DNA of 64,000 nucleotides from Pseudanabaena sp. M53BS1SP1A06MG (GTDB lineage: Bacteria; Cyanobacteriota; Cyanobacteriia; Pseudanabaenales; Pseudanabaenaceae), in contig JADBWH010000084.1 of the NCBI GenBank assembly GCA_020404105.1, forward strand, positions 1 through 64,000, given 5' to 3'. The position numbers and the translations under genes were made by a program. Position 1 is the stretch's first letter. Each line of letters opens with the position of its first letter. This document shows positions 53,044 through 61,971 of this stretch, piece after piece. Under the pieces are notes generated by a model. That model ran no database searches, was not told the DNA's origin, and saw nothing but the letters and a program-made list of their open reading frames with translations.

Positions 53044-54072
53044 TTACAATCTTTCTAGTTCCTGCAATTTATAGTAAGCTTCTCGCAGGTGCAAGCTTGT
53101 ATTATTTCTTAGCATAGCAGCAAAATCATAGGATTCTTGGTAAGCGGCGCGTGCTTTTGGTAGATTTCCCAAAGATAGGTACAAATCACCTAGATATCTT
53201 TGTACGATTGACGCTGTTTCTGGATCGCCCATCACCAAAGCCAAGCTAGATCGGTTTTGCAACAGTTCTTCAATACGATAGAAGTTAGGCACTTCCAGAT
53301 AAGCGGCAATAATGCGATCGCTAGCTACTGACATCAGTTTGTAATTGCGATACTGACGGGCGATCGCTAATGCCATGCCATAGTTAGTGATTGCGGTTTT
53401 GTAGTTTTCCAAAGCCATTAAACTATCGCCACTATTGATGTATGTATAGCCTTTCCCGATTGCTTCACGCATGGGATGCGCTTTAATCGATGCGTAATAT
53501 TGTTTGAGAGCTTCTAGATGATTGCCATAGCGCTCTGCAATTAAACCCCTATTATTCAAGGCGATCGCTGTATTCATTCCTTGCTCGTTTTGGATAGATA
53601 GCTCTAGGATTGCCTTATTTAGTTTTGAGGCAGATTCTAACTTACCTTGAGCAATCTCAAGACTTACTAAGTTATTCGAGCTTTCGAGCTTTGCGCCATT
53701 ATCTTGCAAAGTATTGGCATAGCCGATGCGCTGACGACTGGTATCTTGAGCCGCATTACTTGCCCCCAGCAATTCATAGGCATCACTCACTCGCGCCAGA
53801 GTATAGGAAATTGCTGCTTGGTCATTGACACGCCGATAGTAACCGATCGCATAGAGCCAAGTTTTAATTGCTTCACGGGGTTGGCCGTCCTTAAGTTGCG
53901 TATAGCCAACATCCAGTAAGCGATCGGCTTCATCTCGTACCGCCCGATTTTCAGGATTGATCGTTACTTGTTGTGACTGCATTGGCATTGGCACTATGAT
54001 CGCCCCAACAAAGGCTGCCAAAATCGTCGCCCCAATGTTAGCAACCGACATTTTCTGACGCTTTCTATACAT
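53044..54072 (-). CDS. TPR-repeat protein, exported or membrane-anchored
   Basis: The 342 residues begin with a hydrophobic segment (IGATILAAFVGAIIVPM) that serves as signal peptide or anchor. About five or six tetratricopeptide repeats follow (for example LKDGQPREAIKTWLYAIGYYR, LENYKTAITNYGMALAIARQY and RYLGDLYLSLGNLPKARAAY). TPR proteins bind partners; none is indicated by the neighbourhood. A start eight residues in (MSVANIG) is also possible. Confidence 0.8.
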   Translation of the reverse strand: MYRKRQKMSVANIGATILAAFVGAIIVPMPMQSQQVTINPENRAVRDEADRLLDVGYTQLKDGQPREAIKTWLYAIGYYRRVNDQAAISYTLARVSDAYELLGASNAAQDTSRQRIGYANTLQDNGAKLESSNNLVSLEIAQGKLESASKLNKAILELSIQNEQGMNTAIALNNRGLIAERYGNHLEALKQYYASIKAHPMREAIGKGYTYINSGDSLMALENYKTAITNYGMALAIARQYRNYKLMSVASDRIIAAYLEVPNFYRIEELLQNRSSLALVMGDPETASIVQRYLGDLYLSLGNLPKARAAYQESYDFAAMLRNNTSLHLREAYYKLQELERL

Positions 54073-54165
54073 ATCCCTACATCCTCACCAATAAGGTGGA
54101 CATATTGTAGCGACATAAAAGCAGTTTTTTCTAGAAGTTTTCTGACTTTTTATGACATAACCCAA

Positions 54166-54198
54166 ATGGATGAGTAGCGCGAAGCGCTACTCATCCAT
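54166..54198. repeat. GCGAAGC-core hairpin in a divergent space
   Basis: Two perfect 15-base arms (ATGGATGAGTAGCGC) flank a GAA loop; the centre reads GCGCGAAGCGC. It lies between the starts of the TPR gene (minus) and a Uma2 gene (plus), 48 bases before the Uma2 ATG, where a terminator is not expected. Confidence 0.7.
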
Positions 54199-54245
54199 GT
54201 AATAAGGCTTTGGTATAATTTAGGCTAAGCATTTTGAGGAAATCT

Positions 54246-54884
54246 ATGATTACACTCACGCAACCAAGATCTGATTCAGAAACATCCCAAGAGACGAATC
54301 TAGAGCTAGATTTTGACCAGTTCTTGGCGCAATGTCCTGAACATGGTCGCTATGAATTAGTGGATGGCAAAATGGTAAAAATCTTAGCAACCAGAATTCA
54401 TTACGATGTTGCTTGGCTAATTTTGAAAAGCTTTGACCGAGAGATTGATCGTTTAAATTTAAACTACGTGGTTAATGACGTAGCCGCAGTTTTAACCATA
54501 AACAAGAAAGGAAAAGAACAGGGCAGACATCCAGATGTCAGCGTCATTAATCGGGATGTTTGGCGGAGCGATCGCCTAGATCATCGGGGTATCCGCGAAC
54601 CAATTCAGCTTGCGGTTGAGGTGGTATCAACAAATTGGGAAGATGACTATATTGATAAGCTTGAGGAATACGAGCGTTTAGGGATTTCTGAATATTGGAT
54701 CGTTGATTATTTAGCGATCGGTTCGCGCAACTATTTAGGAGAGCCAAAACTTCCTTCTGTGCTGATATTTACCTTAGATGCAGAAGGCAAATATCAAATG
54801 ACCAGATTTCAAAATAGCGATCGCCTAATTTCGGCAACATTTCCAGAATTAAATCTCACCGTCGAGCAGATTATGGCAGCTTAA
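54246..54884 (+). CDS. Uma2 family protein (DUF820)
   Basis: The 212 residues have the Uma2 pattern: LDFDQFLAQCPEHGRYELVDG at the start, the RHPDVSVI strand, REPIQLAVEVVS and the LEEYERLGISEYWIVDY block. A TTG at 54234 is in frame, but GAGG six bases before the ATG at 54246 selects the latter. It is the fourth Uma2 gene of the window and is flanked on both sides by GCGAAGC-core hairpins. Confidence 0.82.
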   Translation: MITLTQPRSDSETSQETNLELDFDQFLAQCPEHGRYELVDGKMVKILATRIHYDVAWLILKSFDREIDRLNLNYVVNDVAAVLTINKKGKEQGRHPDVSVINRDVWRSDRLDHRGIREPIQLAVEVVSTNWEDDYIDKLEEYERLGISEYWIVDYLAIGSRNYLGEPKLPSVLIFTLDAEGKYQMTRFQNSDRLISATFPELNLTVEQIMAA

Positions 54885-54886
54885 AG

Positions 54887-54923
54887 CTAATGAGTGGCGG
54901 CGCTTCGCGCTGCCACTCATTAG
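54887..54923. terminator. GCGAAGC-core hairpin between convergent genes
   Basis: Two 17-base arms with one G-T mismatch flank a TTC loop; the centre is GCGCTTCGCGC. It begins 3 bases after the Uma2 stop and includes the stop codon of the convergent methyltransferase gene (54920-54922). It can end both transcripts. Confidence 0.72.
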
Positions 54924-56119
54924 GTTACGCTCAAAACTAAACCCTTCAGGTATGCCCCTTCAGGATGAAAAATACTTGTGGGATGATCGGCGGGATGATT
55001 GAGATGATCTAAAATGCGAATTGACCGACCCGACTCGATCGCCGCCGCCGTCACTGCTCCTGTGAAATTCTCCACATTCACCACCTGCGAGCAGGAAAAA
55101 GTAAATAGCAATCCACCACTTTTTAGCTTAGACATCGCCTGTAAATTTAATCGCTTGTATGCCTGCATCGCCGAATGCCTTGCGGATAGGCTCTTGGCAA
55201 ATGCAGGAGGATCAAGCACGATCGCCTCATAATCAGAGTCGCATTGCTTTAAAAAATCAAAGACATCGCCTGTAAAGGATTGATGAATTGCTTGGCGATC
55301 GCGATCAAAATTTGCAGCAATATTGCGCTCTGTCCATTCCATCGCCTTCGCCGAACTATCGATTGAATGTACTTCCTTTGCCCCCGATGCCACTGCATAA
55401 ACCGAGAAACCACCCGAATAGCAGAAGGTATTTAAAACTTTTTTACCAGTCGCATATTTACCAAACATCCGCCGATTTTCCCTTTGATCTAAGAAAAAGC
55501 CTGTTTTCTGACCTTTTTCCCAATCGACAATAAAGCGATGTCCATATTCCAAAACTTCCGCACTATCGGTAGATTTCTCGCCAATTAATAAACCATCCTG
55601 AGACTGGGTTTGGGATTTGCGCGAAAGGGTTGCCGAGCTTTTGTCATAAACTGCTTGCAGGCGATCGCCATAAATCTCTTTCAAAATTTCTGCAATATCC
55701 TGACGATAGCGATAAGTTCCCAAAGAATGGCACTGCAAAACCGCCGTATCACCATAAACATCAATAATTAATCCTGCTAAGCCATCCCCTTCTGAATTAA
55801 TTAACCTATAGCAATTGGTTTCTGGATTATCAATTAAACCTAATTGCTGTCTCAAAATAAATGCTTGCTTCAGGCGATCGCGCAATAAACTTTGCATCGA
55901 CTCCACAGGCTGAAACGATAGCACCTTAATCGCAATGCTACCCATACCCCACAAGCCGATTGCTAAAAACTTGCCATCTTCACTATAGGCTTCTACTAAG
56001 TCGCCATCACTGACTTCACCTTGTATTTTGGCGATCGCTCTTGAAAAGATCCAAGGATGAAAACGCTGAACCGCATCGACTTTTTTACGATGAATAATCG
56101 CACGGGGCAACGATGGCAT
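54920..56119 (-). CDS. 23S rRNA (cytosine) methyltransferase, RlmI-like
   Basis: The 399 residues have an N-terminal PUA domain (HRKKVDAVQRFHPWIFSRAI, GDLVEAYSEDGKFLAIG). An RlmI-type methyltransferase domain follows, with motif I VLNTFCYSGGFSVYAV near residue 231, IVLDPPAFAKS near 305 and a TFSCSQ catalytic motif near 346. RlmI makes m5C1962 in E. coli 23S rRNA. The gene's stop codon lies in the GCGAAGC-core hairpin at 54887-54923. Confidence 0.85.
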   Translation of the reverse strand: MPSLPRAIIHRKKVDAVQRFHPWIFSRAIAKIQGEVSDGDLVEAYSEDGKFLAIGLWGMGSIAIKVLSFQPVESMQSLLRDRLKQAFILRQQLGLIDNPETNCYRLINSEGDGLAGLIIDVYGDTAVLQCHSLGTYRYRQDIAEILKEIYGDRLQAVYDKSSATLSRKSQTQSQDGLLIGEKSTDSAEVLEYGHRFIVDWEKGQKTGFFLDQRENRRMFGKYATGKKVLNTFCYSGGFSVYAVASGAKEVHSIDSSAKAMEWTERNIAANFDRDRQAIHQSFTGDVFDFLKQCDSDYEAIVLDPPAFAKSLSARHSAMQAYKRLNLQAMSKLKSGGLLFTFSCSQVVNVENFTGAVTAAAIESGRSIRILDHLNHPADHPTSIFHPEGAYLKGLVLSVT

Positions 56120-56207
56120 AGCTAATTACTTCAATTTACACAAGTTTTTAACAATAGCATAAGTAGCTACACTCCAATAACTGTGGCGCACGCGCAAAAG
56201 ACAAATC

Positions 56208-56262
56208 AAAGCCCAAATATCGTGAGGCGACGCTTCGCGTCGCCTCACGATATTTGGGCTTT
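56208..56262. repeat. GCGAAGC-core hairpin, perfect 26-bp arms, divergent space
   Basis: Two 26-base arms (AAAGCCCAAATATCGTGAGG onward) pair perfectly around a TTC loop with the centre GCTTCGC. It lies between the divergent starts of the rlmI-like gene and the fur gene, 89 bases after the first and 92 bases before the second, where neither gene needs a terminator. Confidence 0.75.
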
Positions 56263-56338
56263 ATGTCCTCAAGAATGGCAACAGCTATAAATGCATTGCT
56301 AAGCGCGGCTTTTAATTATGCTATTCTCAAGAAGCGAT

Positions 56339-56352
56339 CATTATTGATAATG
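56339..56352. promoter_or_regulatory. candidate Fur operator overlapping the fur translation start
   Basis: CATTATTGATAATG is a perfect inverted repeat of CATTAT around TG, and shares ATAATG / CATTAT half-sites with the classical Fur box. It lies just upstream of the ATG of the fur gene at 56355, consistent with self-repression. The assignment is by eye only. Confidence 0.5.
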
Positions 56353-56354
56353 CT

Positions 56355-56816
56355 ATGACTTCTGTGGAGACCACCTATTCACCTGAAGCCCTCAAGGCTG
56401 AACTCAACTCAAAAGGTTGTCGGATGACACCCCAGCGCGAGGTGATCCTCAATACATTCCAAACCCTACCCGAAGGCGAACATCTTAGCGCCGAAGATCT
56501 CTATGAGCGACTAAAGAATCAAGGTGAAAATATTAGCCTTTCCACAATCTATCGCACGGTCAAAATGATGGCTCGTATGGGAATTTTGCGCGAACTGGAA
56601 CTGACCGAAGATCATAAACATTACGAAATTAATCAGCCTAAACCACACCACCATCACCATTTAGTTTGTGTCAAAACTAATCGTGTGATCGAGTTTAAAA
56701 ATGACCAGATCCTTACCATTAGCAAAAAAGTAGCGGATAAATATGGTTTTTCAGTTTTAGATTGCCAACTGACGATCATTGGCGTTAGTCCAGAAGGACA
56801 GCGATCAATTTTTTAA
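56355..56816 (+). CDS. furA: Fur family regulator (FurA-type) lacking the structural cysteine pairs
   Basis: The 153 residues are close to cyanobacterial FurA: an N-terminal helix with CRMTPQREVILNTF, the winged-helix segment LSTIYRTVKMMARMGILREL and a HHHHHLVCV zinc/iron region. The Anabaena FurA pattern has CxxC at both structural sites. Here the first reads CVKT (C105, T108) and the second is lost (VSPEGQR), leaving only C22, C105 and C137. The structural zinc site is therefore probably altered. It regulates iron uptake and oxidative response. Confidence 0.85.
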   Translation: MTSVETTYSPEALKAELNSKGCRMTPQREVILNTFQTLPEGEHLSAEDLYERLKNQGENISLSTIYRTVKMMARMGILRELELTEDHKHYEINQPKPHHHHHLVCVKTNRVIEFKNDQILTISKKVADKYGFSVLDCQLTIIGVSPEGQRSIF

Positions 56817-56860
56817 ATGTTTTTTTTAATGTTTAAAGTTTAAATGTTTTTAAGTGTGTT

Positions 56861-57322
56861 TTAGCTAGCTGTTGCGCGATTTTGCTTGGCAAAGTCTTCT
56901 TGAGCATAAACACGGAATCGATCTAAATCTTCTTGTAGTGTAGATTCTACTAACTGTCCTAAAAATAAATTATCCATAAGCTGCCCGATCGCAGGCATAG
57001 CGTAGGAAATACTTAACTTCACAATTGTTACATTGTTAGGACGACCGTAAAAGCGCACTGCACCACGATTAGGCAATCCCCCAATTGACTCCCATTGCAT
57101 AATTTGATTGGGGATTTGCTTAAGGATCCGAGATTTCCAAGTAAAGGTTAAACCGTTTGTACCAAGTTTCCAAGCTGATATTTCAGGGTCTTCTGTAATG
57201 ACGACAGAATCAATCCACTTCATCCAACGTGGCATTGCGCTTAAGTCTGACCATAACGACCACGCATATTCCACGGGAATAGATACTTCAGTTTGGACGG
57301 TATGTTCTAGCCAGTCACTCAT
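56861..57322 (-). CDS. SRPBCC (polyketide cyclase/START-like) family protein
   Basis: The 153 residues have the START-fold pattern: VQTEVSIPVEYAWSLWSDLSAMPRWMKW at the start, a central beta-sheet and a long C-terminal helix (NLFLGQLVESTLQEDLDRFRVYA). The hydrophobic pocket could bind a lipid or polyketide. The family is common in cyanobacteria without known function for most members. It converges with the fur gene. Confidence 0.75.
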   Translation of the reverse strand: MSDWLEHTVQTEVSIPVEYAWSLWSDLSAMPRWMKWIDSVVITEDPEISAWKLGTNGLTFTWKSRILKQIPNQIMQWESIGGLPNRGAVRFYGRPNNVTIVKLSISYAMPAIGQLMDNLFLGQLVESTLQEDLDRFRVYAQEDFAKQNRATAS

Positions 57323-57402
57323 TGGATAATAGTTAATTGTTAATAATTGTTATCTATGATCAATCATATCTCAGATTTCGGGCAGTCCTAAAACGGAAAA
57401 GA

Positions 57403-57495
57403 TAGGACTTACGCATCGAGTGGATACGGCACAGGCTTCACTTGCGCCACATTCACTCAAAACCCAATAAATTCACCAGCATTGTGTAAGACCTA
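57403..57495. repeat. 93-bp element with imperfect terminal inverted repeats
   Basis: TAGGACTTACGCA at 57403-57415 matches the reverse complement of TGTGTAAGACCTA at 57483-57495 at 11 of 13 positions, as terminal repeats of a small non-coding element. The ends resemble sequence seen around cyanobacterial insertion elements in my memory. It lies in the 360-base space (57323-57681) upstream of mreB, which holds no gene besides it. Confidence 0.5.
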
Positions 57496-57681
57496 AAAGG
57501 ATTTATTGTTGTAAAGCTAGGTGGTGAAAAGTGTTGTCACATATATATTTTTAGGTAAGTGTGGTAATAATCGTGAAAGTAATGTACCGCTTAGGGAATA
57601 GTCATAAGACTAGACTAAGTGACAACAATCGTAATAAAATTTTAAATTGATTAGCTAGTTTGACCACTGGAAGAGTTTACT

Positions 57682-58707
57682 GTGGGTTTATTACGCCATT
57701 TTACAAAAGACATAGGCATTGATCTTGGTACTGCAAACACACTTATATATGTGTCTGGTGAAGGTATCGTGCTGCAAGAGCCATCAGTTGTTGCGATCGA
57801 TCAACGAGATAAGACTGCCTATGCAGTTGGAGATGAAGCCAACAAAATGATTGGACGCACACCTGGTGACATCATTGCCGTGCGTCCTCTTAAAGACGGT
57901 GTAATTGCTGATTTTGACTCAGCGGAGCTAATGTTGCGAGCCTTCATCCAAAAAGTCAAAAAAGGTGTTTTCAATCCGCGCATTGCGATCGGTATTCCTA
58001 GCGGAGTTACAGGGGTGGAATGGCGTGCGGTCATGGATGCTGCACGTCGAGCTGGAGCTAGTGAAGTTTACCCAATTGATGAACCCATTGCCGCAGCGAT
58101 CGGTGCAGGTTTGCCTGTAACTGAAGCAACAGGCAACATGATCATTGACATTGGTGGTGGTACTACTGAAGTTGCGGTTATGAGTTTACAAGGGATCGTA
58201 TTGAGCGAATCCGTGCGTGTTGCAGGGGATGAGCTCAGCGAAGCGATTATGAAGTACATGAAAACCGTACATAACCTCGTTGTCGGGGAACGTACTTCCG
58301 AAGAGATCAAAATTAAAATTGGCTCTGCTTATCCCATCAAAGAAGAAACTTCGATGGAAGTAAGAGGTTTACACCTATTGTCAGGTTTGCCTCGTACCGT
58401 TACTGTCAAGTCTTCGGAAATTCGTGAGAGCATGAGTGAGCCACTCTCAGTCATTATCGAAGCAGTTAAGCGCACTCTCGAACGCACACCGCCCGAACTT
58501 GCTGCCGATATTATCGATCGCGGCATCATGCTAGCTGGTGGTGGAGCATTGCTCAATGGCATTGATACTCTCATCAGTCACGAGACTGGAATTGTAACGC
58601 ATATTGCACCAGCCCCGCTTAACTGTGTGGTGATTGGTGCTGGTCGTGTACTCGAAGATTACAAGAATCTTGGTCGTGTCTTAACTAGCCGTTTGAAAAG
58701 TTTATAG
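57682..58707 (+). CDS. mreB: rod shape-determining protein MreB
   Basis: Actin-like ATPase of the cell-wall elongation machinery, 341 residues with a GTG start at 57682. The phosphate loops are IGIDLGTANTLIYV near residue 10 and IIDIGGGTTEVAVM near 152, and the adenosine site MLAGGGALLNG is near 285. The gene opens the mreBCD operon (11 bases to mreC, none between mreC and mreD). Length and motifs are standard. Confidence 0.95.
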   Translation: MGLLRHFTKDIGIDLGTANTLIYVSGEGIVLQEPSVVAIDQRDKTAYAVGDEANKMIGRTPGDIIAVRPLKDGVIADFDSAELMLRAFIQKVKKGVFNPRIAIGIPSGVTGVEWRAVMDAARRAGASEVYPIDEPIAAAIGAGLPVTEATGNMIIDIGGGTTEVAVMSLQGIVLSESVRVAGDELSEAIMKYMKTVHNLVVGERTSEEIKIKIGSAYPIKEETSMEVRGLHLLSGLPRTVTVKSSEIRESMSEPLSVIIEAVKRTLERTPPELAADIIDRGIMLAGGGALLNGIDTLISHETGIVTHIAPAPLNCVVIGAGRVLEDYKNLGRVLTSRLKSL

Positions 58708-58718
58708 GTAAATTTTTC

Positions 58719-59465
58719 ATGGATTCAATTCGGAGTTGGTGGGAGCGCTATAGCTTTCAGACTGCTATTGTTACTGTTGGCATTGGTTTAGCTTGGGTAA
58801 TTCGTCAAACTCAAGGCGTGGTGATTATGGAAACATATCAGTTTCTGAGCAAGCCTTTCCAGCCATCTGTATCCAAGCAAGAGCTATTGCAAGATGCCCA
58901 GGTACGAGAGTTGAAATACCGATTGACTGAACTAGAGTCACAAAATCAACGCATGAAAGAGCTGCTAAAAGTCACAGCTAGTTCTACAGATGCTGGAGTT
59001 TGGGCGACGGTAATCGGTCGTGGAGCTGATTCTTGGTGGAATCAAATCCTAATTGGTAAAGGCAGTAATGATGGCATTAGAGCTGGGGCAGTTGTGGTTG
59101 CCCCCGGGGGCTTAGTGGGGCGAGTGACCCATGTTTCTCCTAATAGCAGTCAAATCTTGCTAGTCAGCGATCCTAATAGTCAAGTTGGTGTCATTGTTAG
59201 CCGAAGTCGTTTTAGTGGAATGCTGAAGGGACAAAGCCAAAACACTGCGATCTTAGAATTCTTTGAGCGAGATCCTGATGTTAAGGTTGGTGATATTGTG
59301 CATACTTCGCAATTTAGTACGCTGTTCCCTGAAAACGTGCCTGTAGGACGTATTAAATCTATTAACCTCGATAAACAACCTTCACCTGAAGCGATTGTTG
59401 AGTTTTCAAGTCCTCTTGGTCTACTAGAATATGTAAGAGTTTATCCTTTTCAAGACAAGCGCTAA
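58719..59465 (+). CDS. mreC: rod shape-determining protein MreC
   Basis: The 248 residues have an N-terminal membrane segment (FQTAIVTVGIGLAWVIRQ), a coiled coil near residues 55-80 (LKYRLTELESQNQRMKELL) and the periplasmic beta domain (ADSWWNQILIGKGSNDGIRAG, VVVAPGGLVGRVTHVSP). MreC links MreB to the periplasmic elongation complex. It is shorter than many homologues but complete in motif order. Confidence 0.92.
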   Translation: MDSIRSWWERYSFQTAIVTVGIGLAWVIRQTQGVVIMETYQFLSKPFQPSVSKQELLQDAQVRELKYRLTELESQNQRMKELLKVTASSTDAGVWATVIGRGADSWWNQILIGKGSNDGIRAGAVVVAPGGLVGRVTHVSPNSSQILLVSDPNSQVGVIVSRSRFSGMLKGQSQNTAILEFFERDPDVKVGDIVHTSQFSTLFPENVPVGRIKSINLDKQPSPEAIVEFSSPLGLLEYVRVYPFQDKR

Positions 59466-60011
59466 ATGCTCGATCGCAAGGCTTCCTTATCTAAAAAATT
59501 TTTAAACTGGGTGGTGACACTAGGTTCACTATTTGCATGTATTTTAGGGATGTATACCCGATTCCCTGGCATGACTTTGATGGGAATTGCGCCTAACTGG
59601 TTACTAATTTGGTTGGTCGCTTGGAGTGTCAATCGTCCTGTTTTTTTATCGGTGATGGTTGGGATTGCTTTGGGTATGGTTCAGGATGGAATGACCTTTG
59701 CAGATGTAAGAGTTGCACCAACCCATGTTTTAGGACTGGCGATCGCTGGTGGAATTACATCGCTCTTGCAGAAGCAGCGATACGTACAAGAAGATTTTAT
59801 TTCGATCGCCTTAATTGTGTTTGGGATGGCGGTAGTTGTGGAGACAATGCACGCAGTCCAGCTAACCATAATGGGTGCAAAAATGGATAATGTATGGACT
59901 TTGCAACAAAGAATTGCCCTAAGCTCCGCAATTTTAAGCAGCTTATGGTCACCAGTGATTTATTTCCCGCTTAGCCGATGGTGGCGATCTATGGATAGAC
60001 AAGAAGATTAA
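59466..60011 (+). CDS. mreD: rod shape-determining protein MreD
   Basis: The 181 residues contain about five membrane segments (LFACILGMYTRF, WLLIWLVAWSV, FLSVMVGIALGMVQD and others), as in MreD. It starts directly after the mreC stop. It ends the operon; the space to the next gene is about 100 bases. Confidence 0.88.
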   Translation: MLDRKASLSKKFLNWVVTLGSLFACILGMYTRFPGMTLMGIAPNWLLIWLVAWSVNRPVFLSVMVGIALGMVQDGMTFADVRVAPTHVLGLAIAGGITSLLQKQRYVQEDFISIALIVFGMAVVVETMHAVQLTIMGAKMDNVWTLQQRIALSSAILSSLWSPVIYFPLSRWWRSMDRQED

Positions 60012-60114
60012 AAACTTTGCTTTGCATAGATTTGAGAATAATGTGTTGGTGGCAATCCATTACATACATAAGAAGGCTAAAACCTTTGCCAATCAGAGCT
60101 ATTAAAATAAACAG

Positions 60115-61581
60115 ATGGAATATCTATTTTTTGGTTTAGCTATCTCTCTAGTAATTGGCTTTGAGTTTGTGAATGGATTTCATGACACGGCTAATGCTGT
60201 GGCTACAGTTATTTATACAAATACTCTAAAGCCAACCTATGCGGTTGTCCTATCGGGAATTTGTAATTTATTGGGAGTCTTGACTTCGAGTGGGACAGTT
60301 GCCTTTGCGATTATTGCGCTGTTGCCAGTAGATCTGGTGGTGCATAGTTCAACTTCACAGAGCTTAGTCATGGCGATCGCTTTACTTCTGTCAGCAATTA
60401 TCTGGAATTTAGGAACTTGGTATTTGGGATTACCTGTATCCAGCACCCATACTTTAATTGGCTCAATTACTGGAATTGGGATTGCTAATTCTGTAATTAA
60501 TTCCTTTTCTTCTGCGAATAGCTATTGGTGGGACGGTATTAATTGGCTGAAGATGCAGGAAATCTTGATTTCGCTTGTAATTTCACCATTACTGGGATTT
60601 TGTGGAGCCGCAATTTTATTTTTAACTGCTAAATATCTAATCCGACAAGAAGAACTTTATACTGCGCCAAAAGAGAATGTTCCTTCGCTATGGGTGCGTG
60701 CTGTCTTAGTTTTGACCTGTTCGGGTGTGAGTTTTGCCCACGGGTCTAACGATGGACAGAAAGGCATGGGTCTAATGATGCTAATTTTAGTAGCGATTTT
60801 ACCTAGTTTTTTTTCTTTAAATTTGCAGACGAGTCCTCAATCGATCGCCCAATTAGTTGCCTCATCAAATTCTGTGATTCCCGTTTTATCTTCGCAATTT
60901 CTTACTGATACGAATCAAGATTACTCTTTTCCGAATAGTCGAAACGAACTTAGTCAATTTCTGAAACCACAGGGACAAGTGAATGAAAATATCTGGAGAT
61001 CGCTAGTTGATGAGTGTCAAATTATTGCTAAAAAGTTATCAATTAATAACAGTTTGATGGAAATTGCCGAAAGCGATCGCCACCAAGTTAGAGATGATAT
61101 TTATCTTGTCGCAAATACTATTACCAAATTAGAAAAGCAACAACAGTTAGCTAATTTTGAGCATCCAGAAATAATCACCAACTATCGCAATCAATTAGAT
61201 CATCTCACTAAATTTATTCCTTATTGGATCAAAATCACTATTGCTCTAGCTCTTGGTTTAGGAACAATGATTGGCTGGAAGCGAGTTGTCGTTACTGTTG
61301 GTGAGAAAATTGGCAAAGAGCATCTGAATTACGCTCAAGGAGCATCTGCCGAGCTAATCACGATGACGACAATTAGTGCGGCGGATTATTTCGGATTACC
61401 TGTGAGTACTACCCATATACTTTCATCAGGTATAGCAGGATCAATGGTCGCTAACCGTTCAGGCGTGCAAGTCGATACTTTGAAAAATCTTTTGCTAGCT
61501 TGGCTATTGACATTACCAAGTTGCATTTTGCTGGGTTTTGCGATTTACGCTATTGGGGTATTTGCAATTAAAATGGCATAA
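60115..61581 (+). CDS. PiT-family inorganic phosphate transporter
   Basis: The 488 residues have about ten membrane segments and the two PiT signature motifs: GFEFVNGFHDTANAVAT near residue 15 and SGVSFAHGSNDGQKGMGL near 202. A soluble loop from about 250 to 375 lies between the two halves. PiT proteins move metal-phosphate with protons. No PhoU-type partner is adjacent. Confidence 0.88.
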   Translation: MEYLFFGLAISLVIGFEFVNGFHDTANAVATVIYTNTLKPTYAVVLSGICNLLGVLTSSGTVAFAIIALLPVDLVVHSSTSQSLVMAIALLLSAIIWNLGTWYLGLPVSSTHTLIGSITGIGIANSVINSFSSANSYWWDGINWLKMQEILISLVISPLLGFCGAAILFLTAKYLIRQEELYTAPKENVPSLWVRAVLVLTCSGVSFAHGSNDGQKGMGLMMLILVAILPSFFSLNLQTSPQSIAQLVASSNSVIPVLSSQFLTDTNQDYSFPNSRNELSQFLKPQGQVNENIWRSLVDECQIIAKKLSINNSLMEIAESDRHQVRDDIYLVANTITKLEKQQQLANFEHPEIITNYRNQLDHLTKFIPYWIKITIALALGLGTMIGWKRVVVTVGEKIGKEHLNYAQGASAELITMTTISAADYFGLPVSTTHILSSGIAGSMVANRSGVQVDTLKNLLLAWLLTLPSCILLGFAIYAIGVFAIKMA

Positions 61582-61674
61582 GCTAACAAAGAATAATAGG
61601 GAATCTGGTTCTTGCAAAAGCGAGAAGCATAGATCTTTGTTATAGAAACTTTCAATGAAATGCAAATGGCTTCG

Positions 61675-61735
61675 GTTTTGCTCCACCGTCACTTAGTTTA
61701 TTTTTGGCTGAGCAAAGCTTCTGATTCTTATAACT
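61675..61735. repeat. degenerate palindromic repeat
   Basis: The sequence starting ATGGCTTCGG and containing TTGGCTGAGCAAAG matches the inner arms of the repeat at 52878-52953 in part. It lies in the 390-base space after the phosphate transporter gene (61582-61971), which otherwise holds only the two hairpins at 61741-61806. Confidence 0.4.
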
Positions 61736-61740
61736 GATTT

Positions 61741-61760
61741 AGGAATGCTGTAGCATTCCT
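61741..61760. repeat. short perfect hairpin
   Basis: AGGAATGCT and its complement pair around GT. It immediately precedes the larger hairpin at 61766. Confidence 0.5.
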
Positions 61761-61765
61761 AAAGG

Positions 61766-61806
61766 GTTTATGGAATTGTGCCCCTTTGGGGTGCAATTCC
61801 ATAAAC
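61766..61806. repeat. near-perfect 19-bp hairpin
   Basis: Arms beginning GTTTATGGAATTG pair at 17 of 19 positions around a TTT loop. With the short hairpin at 61741 it forms a double stem in the space between the phosphate transporter and rpe genes. Confidence 0.6.
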
Positions 61807-61971
61807 TCAAAAATCTACTAATGATTTAGGACTGCTATGTGTAGACATAAATTGTTATTCTTACGTTCAAAACTGCTAAATTTAATTAATAATTAACATA
61901 TGGGTGTAGTCAAAACTACACTTTTCTACTGTTTTTTAGATCTTTGTAAAGCTAAGCCCCCCGTAAATCAT

